The notes under the pieces are model-generated. The model was not told the DNA's origin and made no database searches. It was given only the letters and a program-made list of their open reading frames with translations. Source: Thiotrichaceae bacterium (GTDB lineage Bacteria > Pseudomonadota > Gammaproteobacteria > Beggiatoales > Beggiatoaceae). From it: a stretch of 64,000 nt of DNA. This document shows positions 44,526 to 54,508 of this stretch, one piece after another. The translations under genes and the position numbers were made by a program. The stretch lies in assembly GCA_011391085.1 (NCBI GenBank), contig JAABRD010000026.1, forward strand, positions 1 through 64,000, in the 5' to 3' direction. How positions within the stretch are numbered: the stretch's first letter is position 1; each line of letters begins with the position of its first letter.

Positions 44526-47500
44526 ATGCCAAAAATTTATCACCCTCGTAATCTTTCTCCAACCTTATCCATTGCGATTATCGTTCGCACCAAAGACCGT
44601 CCTCATTTACTCACTCGTTGCTTACAAAGTTTAGTCGAACAAAAGCGCCGGCCCGATGAAGTTATCGTCGTCAATGATGGCGGAATACCTATTGATGACC
44701 TCCTCCAGAACTTTTCAGAATTGACTCTACATTTGATTCATAATGAGACCAATCAAGGCCGGGCGCGGGCTGGAAATCAAGGAGTGCAAGCGGTTCAAAG
44801 TGAGGTCATTGGTTTTTTGGATGACGATGATCGTTACCTGCCAGACCATTTGCAACGGTTGGAAACAGCAATGTTGCATTTTGATACCCAAGTCGCTTAT
44901 TCAGGGTGTCGGCTGGTGCAACAAGATATGTTGGGGGACACGGCGGTTTTGCGTGAACAAGCCATTGGTGAATTTAACGACCCTTATGACGCCCAGCGGT
45001 TACGTTATGAGAATTATATCCCGTTGATTAATTTGTTGATAGACCGCCAGTTATGGTTAGAAGTCGGTGGTTTTGACGAAGCCTTTGAGATTTTTGAGGA
45101 CTGGGATTTGTTAGCCCGTCTTTCGGCACGTACGTCTTTTTATCATGTACAACGGTTAACGACGGAATATACCATTTGGGGAAGCGGTCAAATCACGCGG
45201 GCTACCGATAAGGAACGGTGGTTTGCAGCCTATCGACAATTTTTAGAAAAGCATCTCCTCCCTTTGCCAGACGCAGAGAAAATACCATTATTAACCGAAT
45301 ACTGGCGCATCAGTCAGGAACGACGTGGGATTATGCGGGAAACGACGGAAGATAAGCGGACTTTGCAATTACAATTGTTGCAAAATCAGCAGACGGTGGA
45401 GGAGGCACAACGTCATCTAGCTGGTTATCAAAGTCGTCACACGCAGTTGCAACACGAATATGCCCAATTACAATCAGATTGGACGAGGAAGCATGAACAA
45501 CTGCAAGCCGATTATGCTAAATTACAATCCGAGTGGACCTGGAAGTATGAACAATCGCAAACCGATTGGAATAAGAAACTAGAACAGGTGCAGGGCGATT
45601 GGGCGAGACGACATGAACAATTGCAAGTGGAATCGGCACAAGTGCAGTCGGATTGGAGTCGGAAGTATGAACTCTTGCAAACTCAGTATGCCAGTTCCCA
45701 GGCGGAATGGAATCGGAAGCAGGACCAATTGCAAACTGATTGGGGAAGGAAGTATGAACAATTGCAAACTCAGTATGCCAGTGCGCAACAGGAGTGGAAT
45801 CGGAAGCAAGAACAGTTGCAGGCGGATTGGACCAGGAAATATGAACAATTGCAGGCAGATTGGGCCAGGAAGTATGAACAGTTGCAAGTGGAGTATGGCA
45901 AGATGCAAGCCGAGTGGCGTAGTCAATATGAACAGAAGCAAGCTAACCATGCGCAAGAAATTGCCCAAATACATTTGAACTGGCGTGCGCAATATGAACA
46001 ATTGCAACAAGACAGTGCGCGTCAATATACCCAGTCGAAAGCCGCTTGGGAACAGCAAGAAGCGCATTTTAAGCAACAGCAAAGCGAGATGTTGCGAGAC
46101 ATTGATAGAAATATCTCTCTGTACCGAGAGTTACAAAGTGCCACTCAATTGGACAAGGAATGTTGTCAGACGTTGTTTGGACGCCTGTCAGAACTGCACC
46201 ATCAGTCGGTGTTGGGGTTGACGCAAGGAACGTTGGAACGGGTGTTAGTAGCCCAGTTACCTCGTCCTTGTAAAGAAGATTTGCCACCAGCGGACCTTTG
46301 GATCAATTATCAACGATTGGTGACTTGGGTCGAGAAGCGTACCGAGGTGTGGCAGGAGGAGAGGCAACGGCAAGCGGAGGAATCTCAGCAACGCATGGAG
46401 GCATTGCAAACGCACTGGGAACGGGTGCAAGAGGAGAGTCAGGAATTACGTCAGGCGTTGCGTAGTGTAACAGAGAAGGCAGCAAAGTCACGGTGGTTGC
46501 ATTATGGCGGATATGTGAAAGCGTTAGACCATATTAATGGGTTAGCAGAGACGCTTTGGCAGGAGACCTGCGGGGTCTCGAAGACCCCGCAGGTCTTGGA
46601 CACCGCGACGGTTTCTAGCGTGGCCGAGATACCACCACCACGTCCCTTATCCGGTTGGTATCCCACTGTGAAAACGTTTGCCAGTTCTAATACACAACCG
46701 CAAGTGATGGAAGAGGTAAGTGGGTTAGGAAATCTTCCATTTCATTTGGGACCTGCTACCGCGTTGGTGTTCACCACCTATTGCACCTTGAATCATTTTT
46801 ACCGATTTGACATTGCGTTGGCCACTTATATGCGAATCAATGCGTGTCATCTACGGGTCATCTTGCGTGAAGTGGGGGCAACTACGCCATTACGAGTGAT
46901 GGAAATCAATGCGTTGGGAGTATTAGACAACGGGTTTCATACCATCACTTTTGCACCTCTTGAGGACTCTGCCGGGAAGACGTACCAAATTGAAATCGAC
47001 TCTCCCGATGCCAATGATGAGAATGCAGTAGCGGTTTGGTGTTATGCAGTGGCCCCACCTCAGCAATGGACTGTTCCTGTGAAAAAGGAGATTCCTTTGC
47101 CCACCGTGTTACCGGATTGGTTGCATCAAGGATTGTTTGATGCCCCCTTGTCTCCGCGGCTGACGACGTTGGACGAAGAATTGATATTTGTGGTTGGAGG
47201 AGTTGGCGAGTTATTGCGGTTGCAAGTGTGGTTAAGGCGGGTGGATAGGATATTGGAGGAGACGCAGAAGACGGGACGGGTGATAGTGTGTGGGGAGGTC
47301 AATGAGGAAGTGAGACGTTATTGTCAGCGGCAGGGGATAAGGATAAACGCCGAAAGTCCGATGTTGTCGGCATCCCGGTTACCGGCTGAAGCCTCTAGTC
47401 CGGTGTTACCCCTTTTTCCGGCTGAAGCCTCTAGTCCGGTGTTACCCCTTTTTCCGGCTGAAGCCTCTAGTCCGGTGTCAATTTCAACCACCGTCTGGGT

Positions 47501-49103
47501 GAGTGATGTTCATGTCATTCCGCAACCAGAGATGATTGAACGTGTGGAGGAGGTGTTGGCAGCTTGTCCAAAAGCGGCGATGGTGGTACCATTGCAAGTA
47601 CAGACCAATGGCATTATCAGTGCCGCTTACGCGCTGTTAGACCAGTATGGAAACTTGCATAACTTCCCCGTCGGGGCGCTGGCCAATCATCCTTCTCATG
47701 GTTATCGCCGAGTGATAGACGCGGCCAGTAGCACGTTAGTGGTGATGAGACAAGAATGTTTGACCAACGTAGCAGAAGAGGTATTGCAGCAATATAAAAC
47801 ACCTTTGTATCAATTGACCGAATTGATTTGGCAGTGGCGGGCGCAAGGGTTGGAAACGGTGTATGAATCGGCCTTTTCCTATACCGTGGAAGGACCGTTG
47901 TTCTCCCTGGAGATGTCGCAATACGAAGCGGACCGGCAACTGTTTTGCCAACGTTGGCAAGCAGAGTTGGTGAAACAGACAGGGTTGTTAGTGAGTCAAT
48001 ATGCGTTGTTGAATCCGAAACGGTTGCCCACCGTGTTAATTATCGATGCGACCTTACCAGCCTACGATGAAGATTCGGGGTCTTTACGTTTGTTCACGTT
48101 GATGAAAATGTTGATAACTCTGGGTTATCGAGTGACCTTTTTTCCAGACAATCTGGACAGTCAATTTAAATATTGCCATGCCTTGGAAGCCCTGGGAGTG
48201 GAAGTGTTTCACGCGCCTTATAATATTACGGAAGCGTTGACTCATCGCGCCTTTACTTTCGCCATTGTGTGCCGCGTGGATATTGGACAACGGTATATTC
48301 CATTTTTACGGTTAGTCAGTCCCAAGACGCGCATTTTCTATGATACGGTGGACATCCACTATATTCGTGAATTACGTCAAGCTGAGATTGAGAATAACCC
48401 TCAATTAGCCATTCGGGCGCAGGAAACGCGCCGAAAGGAATTGGCAAATTGCATGTTAGCGAATTGCACGATTACGGTGACTCAGGACGATGCCCGGCAT
48501 TTACAGGAGGAGTTACCGCAGTTAAACTATGCAGTCATTCCCAACGTGCATCTCCTCCAGCCAGTGCCAGAAACGAGTTTTGACGAACGCGAGGGATTGG
48601 TGTTTATTGGTAATTACAATCACCAACCGAATGAAGACGCGGTCTATTTCTTTATCCAAGAAGTATTGCCTCACATTCATGCCCAATTGCCAGACTTGAA
48701 TTTTTACGTGTTGGGGAGTAACATGAAAGAGAAGATGAAATCACTGGCCAGTGACCGAGTCAAGATAGTGGGTTGGGTGGACCAGGTGGAGCCTCATTTT
48801 GCCCAACGACGAGTATTTGTCTCCTATTTACGCTATGGGGCGGGCATGAAAGGGAAGTTAGGTCAAGCATTATCATTAGGCTTGCCCGTGGTGACGACGA
48901 GTATTGGGGCCGAAGGAATGGGGTTACAAGAGGCGGAAACGGCATTGATTGCCGATACCTCAGAACAGTTCGCGAAAGCCGTGTGTCGGTTGTATCGGGA
49001 GAAGGAGTTATGGGAAAAATTGTCTAAGCAAGGGCGAGAATATATTGAGGGACAGTTTGGAGAAGGGGCCGTGCGGGAGAGGTTAAGGGAGTTGTTAGCA
49101 TAG
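44526..49103 (+). CDS. Large fusion: GT2 glycosyltransferase, coiled coil, GT4 glycosyltransferase
   Basis: 1525 residues from the ATG at 44526. Residues about 15-265 are a GT2 domain (SIAIIVRTKDRPHLLTRCLQ, EVIVVNDGG, VIGFLDDDDRYLPDH). About 280-525 is a long coiled coil of an 8-12 residue unit (EQLQADWTRKY). A middle region follows, then from about 1165 a GT4 domain (TVLIIDATLPAYDEDSG, FIGNYNHQPNEDAV, VKIVGWVDQV, GAGMKGKLGQALSLGLPVV). Two kinds of dispersed repeat are translated inside: an E-like palindrome at 46565-46595 and three 36-base family A units at 47382-47478. It probably acts in surface glycan assembly, with the coiled coil spacing the two enzymes. Confidence 0.88.
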   Translation: MPKIYHPRNLSPTLSIAIIVRTKDRPHLLTRCLQSLVEQKRRPDEVIVVNDGGIPIDDLLQNFSELTLHLIHNETNQGRARAGNQGVQAVQSEVIGFLDDDDRYLPDHLQRLETAMLHFDTQVAYSGCRLVQQDMLGDTAVLREQAIGEFNDPYDAQRLRYENYIPLINLLIDRQLWLEVGGFDEAFEIFEDWDLLARLSARTSFYHVQRLTTEYTIWGSGQITRATDKERWFAAYRQFLEKHLLPLPDAEKIPLLTEYWRISQERRGIMRETTEDKRTLQLQLLQNQQTVEEAQRHLAGYQSRHTQLQHEYAQLQSDWTRKHEQLQADYAKLQSEWTWKYEQSQTDWNKKLEQVQGDWARRHEQLQVESAQVQSDWSRKYELLQTQYASSQAEWNRKQDQLQTDWGRKYEQLQTQYASAQQEWNRKQEQLQADWTRKYEQLQADWARKYEQLQVEYGKMQAEWRSQYEQKQANHAQEIAQIHLNWRAQYEQLQQDSARQYTQSKAAWEQQEAHFKQQQSEMLRDIDRNISLYRELQSATQLDKECCQTLFGRLSELHHQSVLGLTQGTLERVLVAQLPRPCKEDLPPADLWINYQRLVTWVEKRTEVWQEERQRQAEESQQRMEALQTHWERVQEESQELRQALRSVTEKAAKSRWLHYGGYVKALDHINGLAETLWQETCGVSKTPQVLDTATVSSVAEIPPPRPLSGWYPTVKTFASSNTQPQVMEEVSGLGNLPFHLGPATALVFTTYCTLNHFYRFDIALATYMRINACHLRVILREVGATTPLRVMEINALGVLDNGFHTITFAPLEDSAGKTYQIEIDSPDANDENAVAVWCYAVAPPQQWTVPVKKEIPLPTVLPDWLHQGLFDAPLSPRLTTLDEELIFVVGGVGELLRLQVWLRRVDRILEETQKTGRVIVCGEVNEEVRRYCQRQGIRINAESPMLSASRLPAEASSPVLPLFPAEASSPVLPLFPAEASSPVSISTTVWVSDVHVIPQPEMIERVEEVLAACPKAAMVVPLQVQTNGIISAAYALLDQYGNLHNFPVGALANHPSHGYRRVIDAASSTLVVMRQECLTNVAEEVLQQYKTPLYQLTELIWQWRAQGLETVYESAFSYTVEGPLFSLEMSQYEADRQLFCQRWQAELVKQTGLLVSQYALLNPKRLPTVLIIDATLPAYDEDSGSLRLFTLMKMLITLGYRVTFFPDNLDSQFKYCHALEALGVEVFHAPYNITEALTHRAFTFAIVCRVDIGQRYIPFLRLVSPKTRIFYDTVDIHYIRELRQAEIENNPQLAIRAQETRRKELANCMLANCTITVTQDDARHLQEELPQLNYAVIPNVHLLQPVPETSFDEREGLVFIGNYNHQPNEDAVYFFIQEVLPHIHAQLPDLNFYVLGSNMKEKMKSLASDRVKIVGWVDQVEPHFAQRRVFVSYLRYGAGMKGKLGQALSLGLPVVTTSIGAEGMGLQEAETALIADTSEQFAKAVCRLYREKELWEKLSKQGREYIEGQFGEGAVRERLRELLA

Positions 49104-49338
49104 GGTGAATCACGGGGTTGGGAGTCAAATTTTTGGTAGTGATGCAATGTAGGTGATATTCATGTTGCCCTCACCTTAGGCCCCTTTCCCTACGGGCGTG
49201 GGACGAACACCACGGATTCCACCTTTCCCCCCTCTCCCTCTCTCCGAGGGGCTGGGGGTGAAGGTAAACATATCACCCAGATTGCATCACTACCCAATTA
49301 TTCATTAGACCAGAAAATTTCTGTTTCAGTATAACCTC
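49104..49338. other. Intergenic region dominated by a MITE-like element
   Basis: Between convergent genes. Apart from the family F element at 49136-49293 nothing is recognised. The element centre holds C/T-rich CCCTCACC and GAGGGGCTGGGGGTGA blocks able to pair with each other. Confidence 0.6.
49136..49293. mobile_element. MITE-like element, family F, 158 bp
   Basis: Inverted ends of 24 bases (49136-49159 and 49270-49293; GTAGTGATGCAATGTAGGTG outer part) with two mismatches. No coding capacity. The ends match the 74-base element at 19346 and the lone end at 11246, but the centre differs, which is usual for MITE subfamilies. Confidence 0.8.
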
Positions 49339-50553
49339 TCATTTTCTTCGCATCGTTTTTAAAAACACATTCTCCTCCTCATTTCTCTTTTCCGACGCCT
49401 CCACATTCTCCGGTTTCTCCTCCGATACCACTTGATTTGGCTTTCCCCCCTGCTTAAAAAATACCGATTCCTCAATACGGCCTAAATGGGGTTTTGACAC
49501 CTCAGACGACGCAGCGGAAGGGGTCACTGCTAACCAAGGTTTCACTGAACTGCTGGAAGGAGGCGTTGTTGATACTTTCGATTCACGCTTCTCAATAGGT
49601 AACTGAGATACTTTTGGCAATTTTCTGGGCGAGATCGAAGGCGTGGTAGTCACTGCTGTTTGAGGAGGTGATACAGGGATAGCAGTCGTCGTCGTGGGCC
49701 AAGTGGGGGGAACCCAAATCACCCGTGAGGAGACTGGGTGCGTAGAAGGATTGGCTTCCGCAGAAATATGGGCCGTTAAATGAATACGTCTTTTTATCAG
49801 AGTGGTGTTCAGATATAAATGACCATACAATGAAGTATCCTGACGCAATGGATCAATCTTAATCTCAATCTCCCTTGGCCCTGCGGCAAGCACTGTAGGC
49901 GTTAAGTGCAGACCATAAATCGCCGATTCGATAGAACAAGGAGTAGGAATCATGATTCTTAACCGAAAACGATGTGTTGTCTCTTTGGCTAACTTGCCTA
50001 AATGTAACGAAAGCGGATATTGCCATTCTCCAGATTCTCCTTGAATACCAAGGACTTGCCCACGAACTTGGACGTTTTCAAAATGGACCGAAGCAGAAGA
50101 ATCAACACATAAGGCGCATTCTTCAGAACCATTGGCAAAGGTTTCCCCAGTCACTTCGATATTGATATTTTTCAAAGCCACCGTAGGTGCTTGAATGTGC
50201 AAGACAGGACCTTTAAACGCCCATAACGTCGCGCCTTGACCATCAATAATCATAGGTTTCTTAATAAACAGTGGACCTGGATATTCTTGAGGCACCAGTT
50301 TTATCACTTGCCGAGAAGGTGGATTGTCAAACAACGTTTGTATATCTTGTCGCATTCTTTCTTGATAAGATTTCACCGGCAGAGGTTGTGGCCGTCTGGG
50401 AGAAGCGTCGTCAATGAAGTTGATCGACGCTGATTTTGCGACAGGTTCAGTTTCCTCAGCAAGTGCTACAGGTTCCACATATTTATCTGGTTCTTTTGCC
50501 ACGGTTTCTGTTGCACCATTTGTGGTGAACCATCTGACGAATTTCTTTAACAT
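49339..50553 (-). CDS. Beta-helix-type protein linked to the TerY-triad region
   Basis: 404 residues. No signal peptide. After a low-complexity start, residues about 80-150 (VIKLVPQEYPGPLFIKKPMI, IDGQGATLWAF, VLHIQAPTVALKNINIEVTG) have the turn pattern of a right-handed parallel beta-helix as in pectate-lyase-like folds. Residues about 160-265 look Ig-like and beta-rich. The C-terminal 130 residues are Pro/Ser/Thr-rich and disordered. It is the most downstream gene of a minus-strand row with the kinase, phosphatase and TerY genes, suggesting a cytoplasmic partner or target. The function is unknown. Confidence 0.6.
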   Translation of the reverse strand: MLKKFVRWFTTNGATETVAKEPDKYVEPVALAEETEPVAKSASINFIDDASPRRPQPLPVKSYQERMRQDIQTLFDNPPSRQVIKLVPQEYPGPLFIKKPMIIDGQGATLWAFKGPVLHIQAPTVALKNINIEVTGETFANGSEECALCVDSSASVHFENVQVRGQVLGIQGESGEWQYPLSLHLGKLAKETTHRFRLRIMIPTPCSIESAIYGLHLTPTVLAAGPREIEIKIDPLRQDTSLYGHLYLNTTLIKRRIHLTAHISAEANPSTHPVSSRVIWVPPTWPTTTTAIPVSPPQTAVTTTPSISPRKLPKVSQLPIEKRESKVSTTPPSSSSVKPWLAVTPSAASSEVSKPHLGRIEESVFFKQGGKPNQVVSEEKPENVEASEKRNEEENVFLKTMRRK

Positions 50554-50874
50554 AAAATTAATTTTCTATCTTTAAAGGTTTCCCTATTCCTACGCAGTAG
50601 AGAGAATTTGCGGGACTAGAGGCTTTAGCCGGAATCTGCGGGACTAGAAACCAGCGGGACTAGAGGCTTTAGCCGGAATCTGCGGGACTAGAGGCTTTAG
50701 CCGGTGGGGACTGAACATAATTGAAATCACGGTGCCCTGCCCCCGGCTAAAGCCTCTAGTCCACCGCTATTTTAATTCTTTGGCCACTTTAATTTCTTAA
50801 CTGAATGGCATTGCGGCCTAAAGCCTCTAGTCCGGCCCTTTCCTGTCACCGTCTAAACCGCAGTTCTCTTCCTT
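50554..50874. repeat. Family A repeats
   Basis: Three direct GGGACTAGAGGCTTTAGCCGG-type half-sites or fragments (about 50611-50702) face inverted arms (CCCGGCTAAAGCCTCTAGTC about 50741, and CCTAAAGCCTCTAGTCC about 50817), with the associated CTTAACTGAATGGCATTGCGG. No gene is seen in these 321 bases. Confidence 0.85.
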
Positions 50875-52305
50875 CTAAACTCCCCCAATCATACTCACTT
50901 CCGCAAAACATCCATGTGCCTCTTGAGATAACCGAATTTTAACGCCAGCCTTGAGTTCCAAGGCTTTCCCAATGTCAACTCGATTCCCATTGGGGGAGGT
51001 CAAGGAAGTGAGAGTTTGGTTAATCAGTAACCAACGATGGTGGTGAAAGGAAAAATATGCTTGCGGTTCACGGTCCACATCTGGGCCTGGGAACACGTTG
51101 TCAAACACATGCCATTTAAACAACCGTTGACCATGATAAATGACCAATTGACCTTCTGGCAACCAATGTCCGGGCCGCTTTTCACTGCGTAACGTCAACA
51201 ACGGAATCGGCTGGTGAATGGCCATTTGACAGAAGGGACACCGAATGGTGTTCTCCTCTGGGAGGACGACAAACCATTGATGCGTGCATTTGGGATTAGG
51301 ACAGGGATGTAGCATATTCCAAGTTTTGATTAACCCTCGTTCCCATTCGTATGCCGTGGGTCTCTCATAAGGAGAGTGTAACCCTTTGATAAAGGCTTTA
51401 TAAAACAGTTCTGTTAACGTCGTTCCCAGCGCGGTGACGGGAATGGGCAACCCTTCTTTCGGACGATTGGAGGTGTCTTGAGGATGTTCGATAAATAACG
51501 CTTTTTCACCCATACTCAATTGTTCATCCTCCTCCGCCGACCGGGTGGAATGCACTTTCGGGCCACGGAGAGGATGACGACTCAACAAATATTCATAAAT
51601 CAATACCGCTAAAGCATGTTGATCAGTTCGGATATTGGCCAATTGTTTGCGGGTGTCCAAAACCCGCAAGGCAGCCGTCGCAAGCACTTCAGGCGCAATG
51701 TAGCCAGGAGTGCCATCCACGTCGGGCGGAAAAATTTGGGGGACGACCAGGGAGTCAATATCAATCACCAAGGCTTGTCCTGAAGCGGGGTCAATCAACA
51801 CGTTGTTATCCGACAAATCTGAATGGGCGAGACCTTCGGTGTGTAAACGTCTAACTGCACGGGCCAGGATAATGCAAATTTTAAAATAATTGATCCAAGA
51901 ACCTTGTTCTTCTACCGGTAACAGTTGTCGTAATTTGGGACTGACAAACCAACGTGCCTTTTTCTCCTTTCCTTTCCAACGTCCAGAGGCAAAAAAATAG
52001 TTACTGGGATAGACGGGGGTTATCACGCCCAAGCGTGGTTTAACAATAATTCCAGTCGGCCAACAGAAGAGTTTTGCCCAATAATCCGCATGTTTCTTAT
52101 CGCCCACCGAGGGGTTAAATTTTTTCAAAATATCCCGGAGACGTTCCAACCGCTTAGGGTCGATTTTATTGATGTCACCTTTGTAAAAACAGAGAACCGA
52201 TTCGCGGTCCTGCGTAAAATAAACTTCTTTCATCGTACCCTCCCCAATGGGTTCTGGGAGGTATTCAATGGTACGACCATTTTCTAAATAGGCAGTTTCT
52301 GTCAT
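50875..52305 (-). CDS. TerY-triad protein kinase with Zn ribbon
   Basis: 476 residues. A Ser/Thr-kinase-like domain (about 15-330) has IGEGTMKEVY as glycine loop, catalytic HSDLSDNNVLID (HRD reads HSD) and DIDSL at the DFG position. It is followed by a Zn ribbon (CPNPKCTH ... CPFCQ, about 335-365) and a beta-rich C-terminal domain resembling an FHA-type fold (LTSLTSPNGNRVDIG). This layout is known for the kinase of the TerY-phosphorylation triad, which acts with a PP2C phosphatase and a vWA protein. Both partners lie just upstream. Confidence 0.85.
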   Translation of the reverse strand: MTETAYLENGRTIEYLPEPIGEGTMKEVYFTQDRESVLCFYKGDINKIDPKRLERLRDILKKFNPSVGDKKHADYWAKLFCWPTGIIVKPRLGVITPVYPSNYFFASGRWKGKEKKARWFVSPKLRQLLPVEEQGSWINYFKICIILARAVRRLHTEGLAHSDLSDNNVLIDPASGQALVIDIDSLVVPQIFPPDVDGTPGYIAPEVLATAALRVLDTRKQLANIRTDQHALAVLIYEYLLSRHPLRGPKVHSTRSAEEDEQLSMGEKALFIEHPQDTSNRPKEGLPIPVTALGTTLTELFYKAFIKGLHSPYERPTAYEWERGLIKTWNMLHPCPNPKCTHQWFVVLPEENTIRCPFCQMAIHQPIPLLTLRSEKRPGHWLPEGQLVIYHGQRLFKWHVFDNVFPGPDVDREPQAYFSFHHHRWLLINQTLTSLTSPNGNRVDIGKALELKAGVKIRLSQEAHGCFAEVSMIGGV

Positions 52306-52525
52306 GGGGGGTTAATGAGTAATGAATGATGAGGAATGGAGAATGAATAATAAGAAAACCAAAGGTGGACTAGAGGCTTTAGCCGGTGACGTGCCACTGC
52401 CACCGGCTAAAGCCTCTAGTCCACCATGATATGGTCCGGTGACGTGCCACTGCCACCGGCTAAAGCCTCTAGTCCACCATGATATGGGAAAGCCTCTAGT
52501 CCACCATGATATTTTTCATTTTCTA
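52306..52525. repeat. Family A repeats
   Basis: A family A pair (GGACTAGAGGCTTTAGCCGG at 52364, inverted arm to about 52423), followed by a direct duplication of about 65 bases (GGTGACGTGCCACTGCCACC at about 52380 and 52438) and a third fragment. A TATCCATT run precedes the phosphatase stop. No gene is seen. Confidence 0.83.
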
Positions 52526-54508
52526 TTATCCATTCTTAAAGAGTATCACCAATGTTCGGTCATCAAAAGAACCTCTGACTTGGTAACTATCTAACCAGGT
52601 TTGCAAACGTTCTTCGTAAGTGAGACCATTCTTCTTAATGTCTGCCGGAACCCCCGCTGTTAATAACCATGGGGAGGCTAACAACTGTTCCAATGACAAG
52701 TTCAAAAGGTTCGCATAAGGGGTGCTGGAACACACTGGGGTAGGATGCGGTCCTGCTTCCAAAATTCGTTCTTCAAGACTCATATATTCGTGTTTCCTAC
52801 CTTGGAGGCGATTCAACTGGTCTTCTGTCAAGGGGGCAGCAGTCGTCGTTACCTCTGGCAAAATCCCATTGAGAACCATATCGCCCCATAATCTTAACAT
52901 ACCTTGGGCCGGTGGAAAATAGTCATCTGCCACCCCATCGGTCATCACCATCAGGACCCGCATGGGGCCGAAAAAGGGATACGTTTTGCTGGAGAGATAA
53001 TCTCTTTCCAACTTCCTGGCTGAAGAAGTGAGAAATTCAGTCTCGCCACCGAAGCCATGTTTTTCCAAGTCACTTAACACACTGGCTTCCGCCTTGTTTT
53101 GATACAACGCAGCAGTTAAACCGTCGCCAATTTGACAAGTTAAGACAAAACTGTAATGCACGTCTTTGAAAGTCACGACGGTATGAATCGCTAACAACAA
53201 CGTGGAAGCAAAATCACTGAGTTCCAAATCGCGGTTGCCGAGGGCTTTATAATAATATTTCGAGTCATCTCGCGCCAGATGGGCTTTGGCCACCGCTTGA
53301 TAAGCGATTTGCATAGCTTCATGTAAAAATTGTTGCGTCAATTCCAAATCTGGTTCTTTAAAACGATAACTGTCGTCACGGGCAAAGGTGTCTGCCGACC
53401 AATGGGTACGAGGTGAAATTTTATGTGTTGACAATTTTTCTGTCAAGTAGTTGATGGCTGTTTGACAAGCCACCCGTGCCCCAATTCTGGAAAATAATTT
53501 GGAACCAGCACCGTCGGCTACAGCAATGATACCCCAATCTCCACTATGGGCGATCTCAAACCAGTCATCGCAATGAGTTCCTTCATGTTTATGTTTTTTA
53601 CCTCGCACTCGGGCCGCGATAAGTGTACAGCCAGCGGGCAAGGTCAGACTGTGATGCGCATATTCAGGATGGTAGTCTCTTCCCTCTGGAAGCGGTTGCC
53701 AGCGCCATTTGGGGGAAGGAAACCGCGGTTTCGAAAGAGTCATTGGGGGAGAAGAGTCAACTGGTGTGACTGCGGTGGATTCTACGTTTTCGGACCGCAG
53801 AGGATAGTTTTGTTTAGGAAAGTCTAAATGTCTTTCAAGATAGACCGCCGTCTCCTGAATAACCGTGTCAATTAAATGCGGATGCAAATGAGTGTGCAGG
53901 TATTGGGTCAACTGTTCCCAAAACCGAGTAGCCTGGCGTTTTTTCTTACTGTCCATATTATCCGTGAATAGCATTTTCAATTCATCAGAAACCAGCGGTT
54001 TGCTGATTTCTTCAAGTAAGCGGTTGAGATGGTTGGCATTTTCCGTCAACCAATTTTCTAAAAACTGTCGTTTCGAACGCGGTTCACTGTCAGGGTGTTC
54101 ATTCCACAAATAGAGTCGTTTGCGAATTTGAGAACAAATCACGTCTTCTAAGTTTTCAGAAGAATTGGCCAAATTTTGCGTAACCCACTGAGTCGCTTGC
54201 CGAATAATAACTTCTGCCACATTCGTTTTAGTCTGTTGGACAAAATGCACCAACTTTATCCATCTGGAAAAGGCTTCGGTATAGTGTTCACTGTGAGGAC
54301 TGCGCTGCGGACTGAGGAGGACATTGAGTTCTGCTTTAGTCATGGCGCAAGACATGACCGTGACTAATTTTTCCAAATGGTCATTTTGTAGCAACCAAGT
54401 GTGAATCAGAGGCCATTGTTGTTGGGCCAAAGCCAAATCGGCACTCGACAGTTTAGCACCCAGTTTCCAAGACAGGGCGAGGGTAATGGGGTGATTAAAG
54501 GGGGTCAT
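52526..54508 (-). CDS. PP2C-family protein phosphatase of the TerY triad
   Basis: 660 residues. The PP2C domain is in the C-terminal half: HCDDWFEIAHSGDWGIIAVADGAGSKLFSRIGAR gives the metal-binding aspartates, and VLMVMTDGVADDYF and GSFDDRTLVILF the later ones. The N-terminal 270 residues are helical and unrecognised. It would reverse phosphorylation by the neighbouring kinase; the usual third member, TerY, is the next gene upstream. All lie on the minus strand separated by repeat-filled gaps of 200-300 bases, so cotranscription is uncertain. Confidence 0.87.
   Translation of the reverse strand: MTPFNHPITLALSWKLGAKLSSADLALAQQQWPLIHTWLLQNDHLEKLVTVMSCAMTKAELNVLLSPQRSPHSEHYTEAFSRWIKLVHFVQQTKTNVAEVIIRQATQWVTQNLANSSENLEDVICSQIRKRLYLWNEHPDSEPRSKRQFLENWLTENANHLNRLLEEISKPLVSDELKMLFTDNMDSKKKRQATRFWEQLTQYLHTHLHPHLIDTVIQETAVYLERHLDFPKQNYPLRSENVESTAVTPVDSSPPMTLSKPRFPSPKWRWQPLPEGRDYHPEYAHHSLTLPAGCTLIAARVRGKKHKHEGTHCDDWFEIAHSGDWGIIAVADGAGSKLFSRIGARVACQTAINYLTEKLSTHKISPRTHWSADTFARDDSYRFKEPDLELTQQFLHEAMQIAYQAVAKAHLARDDSKYYYKALGNRDLELSDFASTLLLAIHTVVTFKDVHYSFVLTCQIGDGLTAALYQNKAEASVLSDLEKHGFGGETEFLTSSARKLERDYLSSKTYPFFGPMRVLMVMTDGVADDYFPPAQGMLRLWGDMVLNGILPEVTTTAAPLTEDQLNRLQGRKHEYMSLEERILEAGPHPTPVCSSTPYANLLNLSLEQLLASPWLLTAGVPADIKKNGLTYEERLQTWLDSYQVRGSFDDRTLVILFKNG

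Noticed and set aside
45579-46082. Minus-strand frame opposite the coiled coil
   Set aside because: A leucine/phenylalanine-rich shadow of the repetitive coiled-coil codons.
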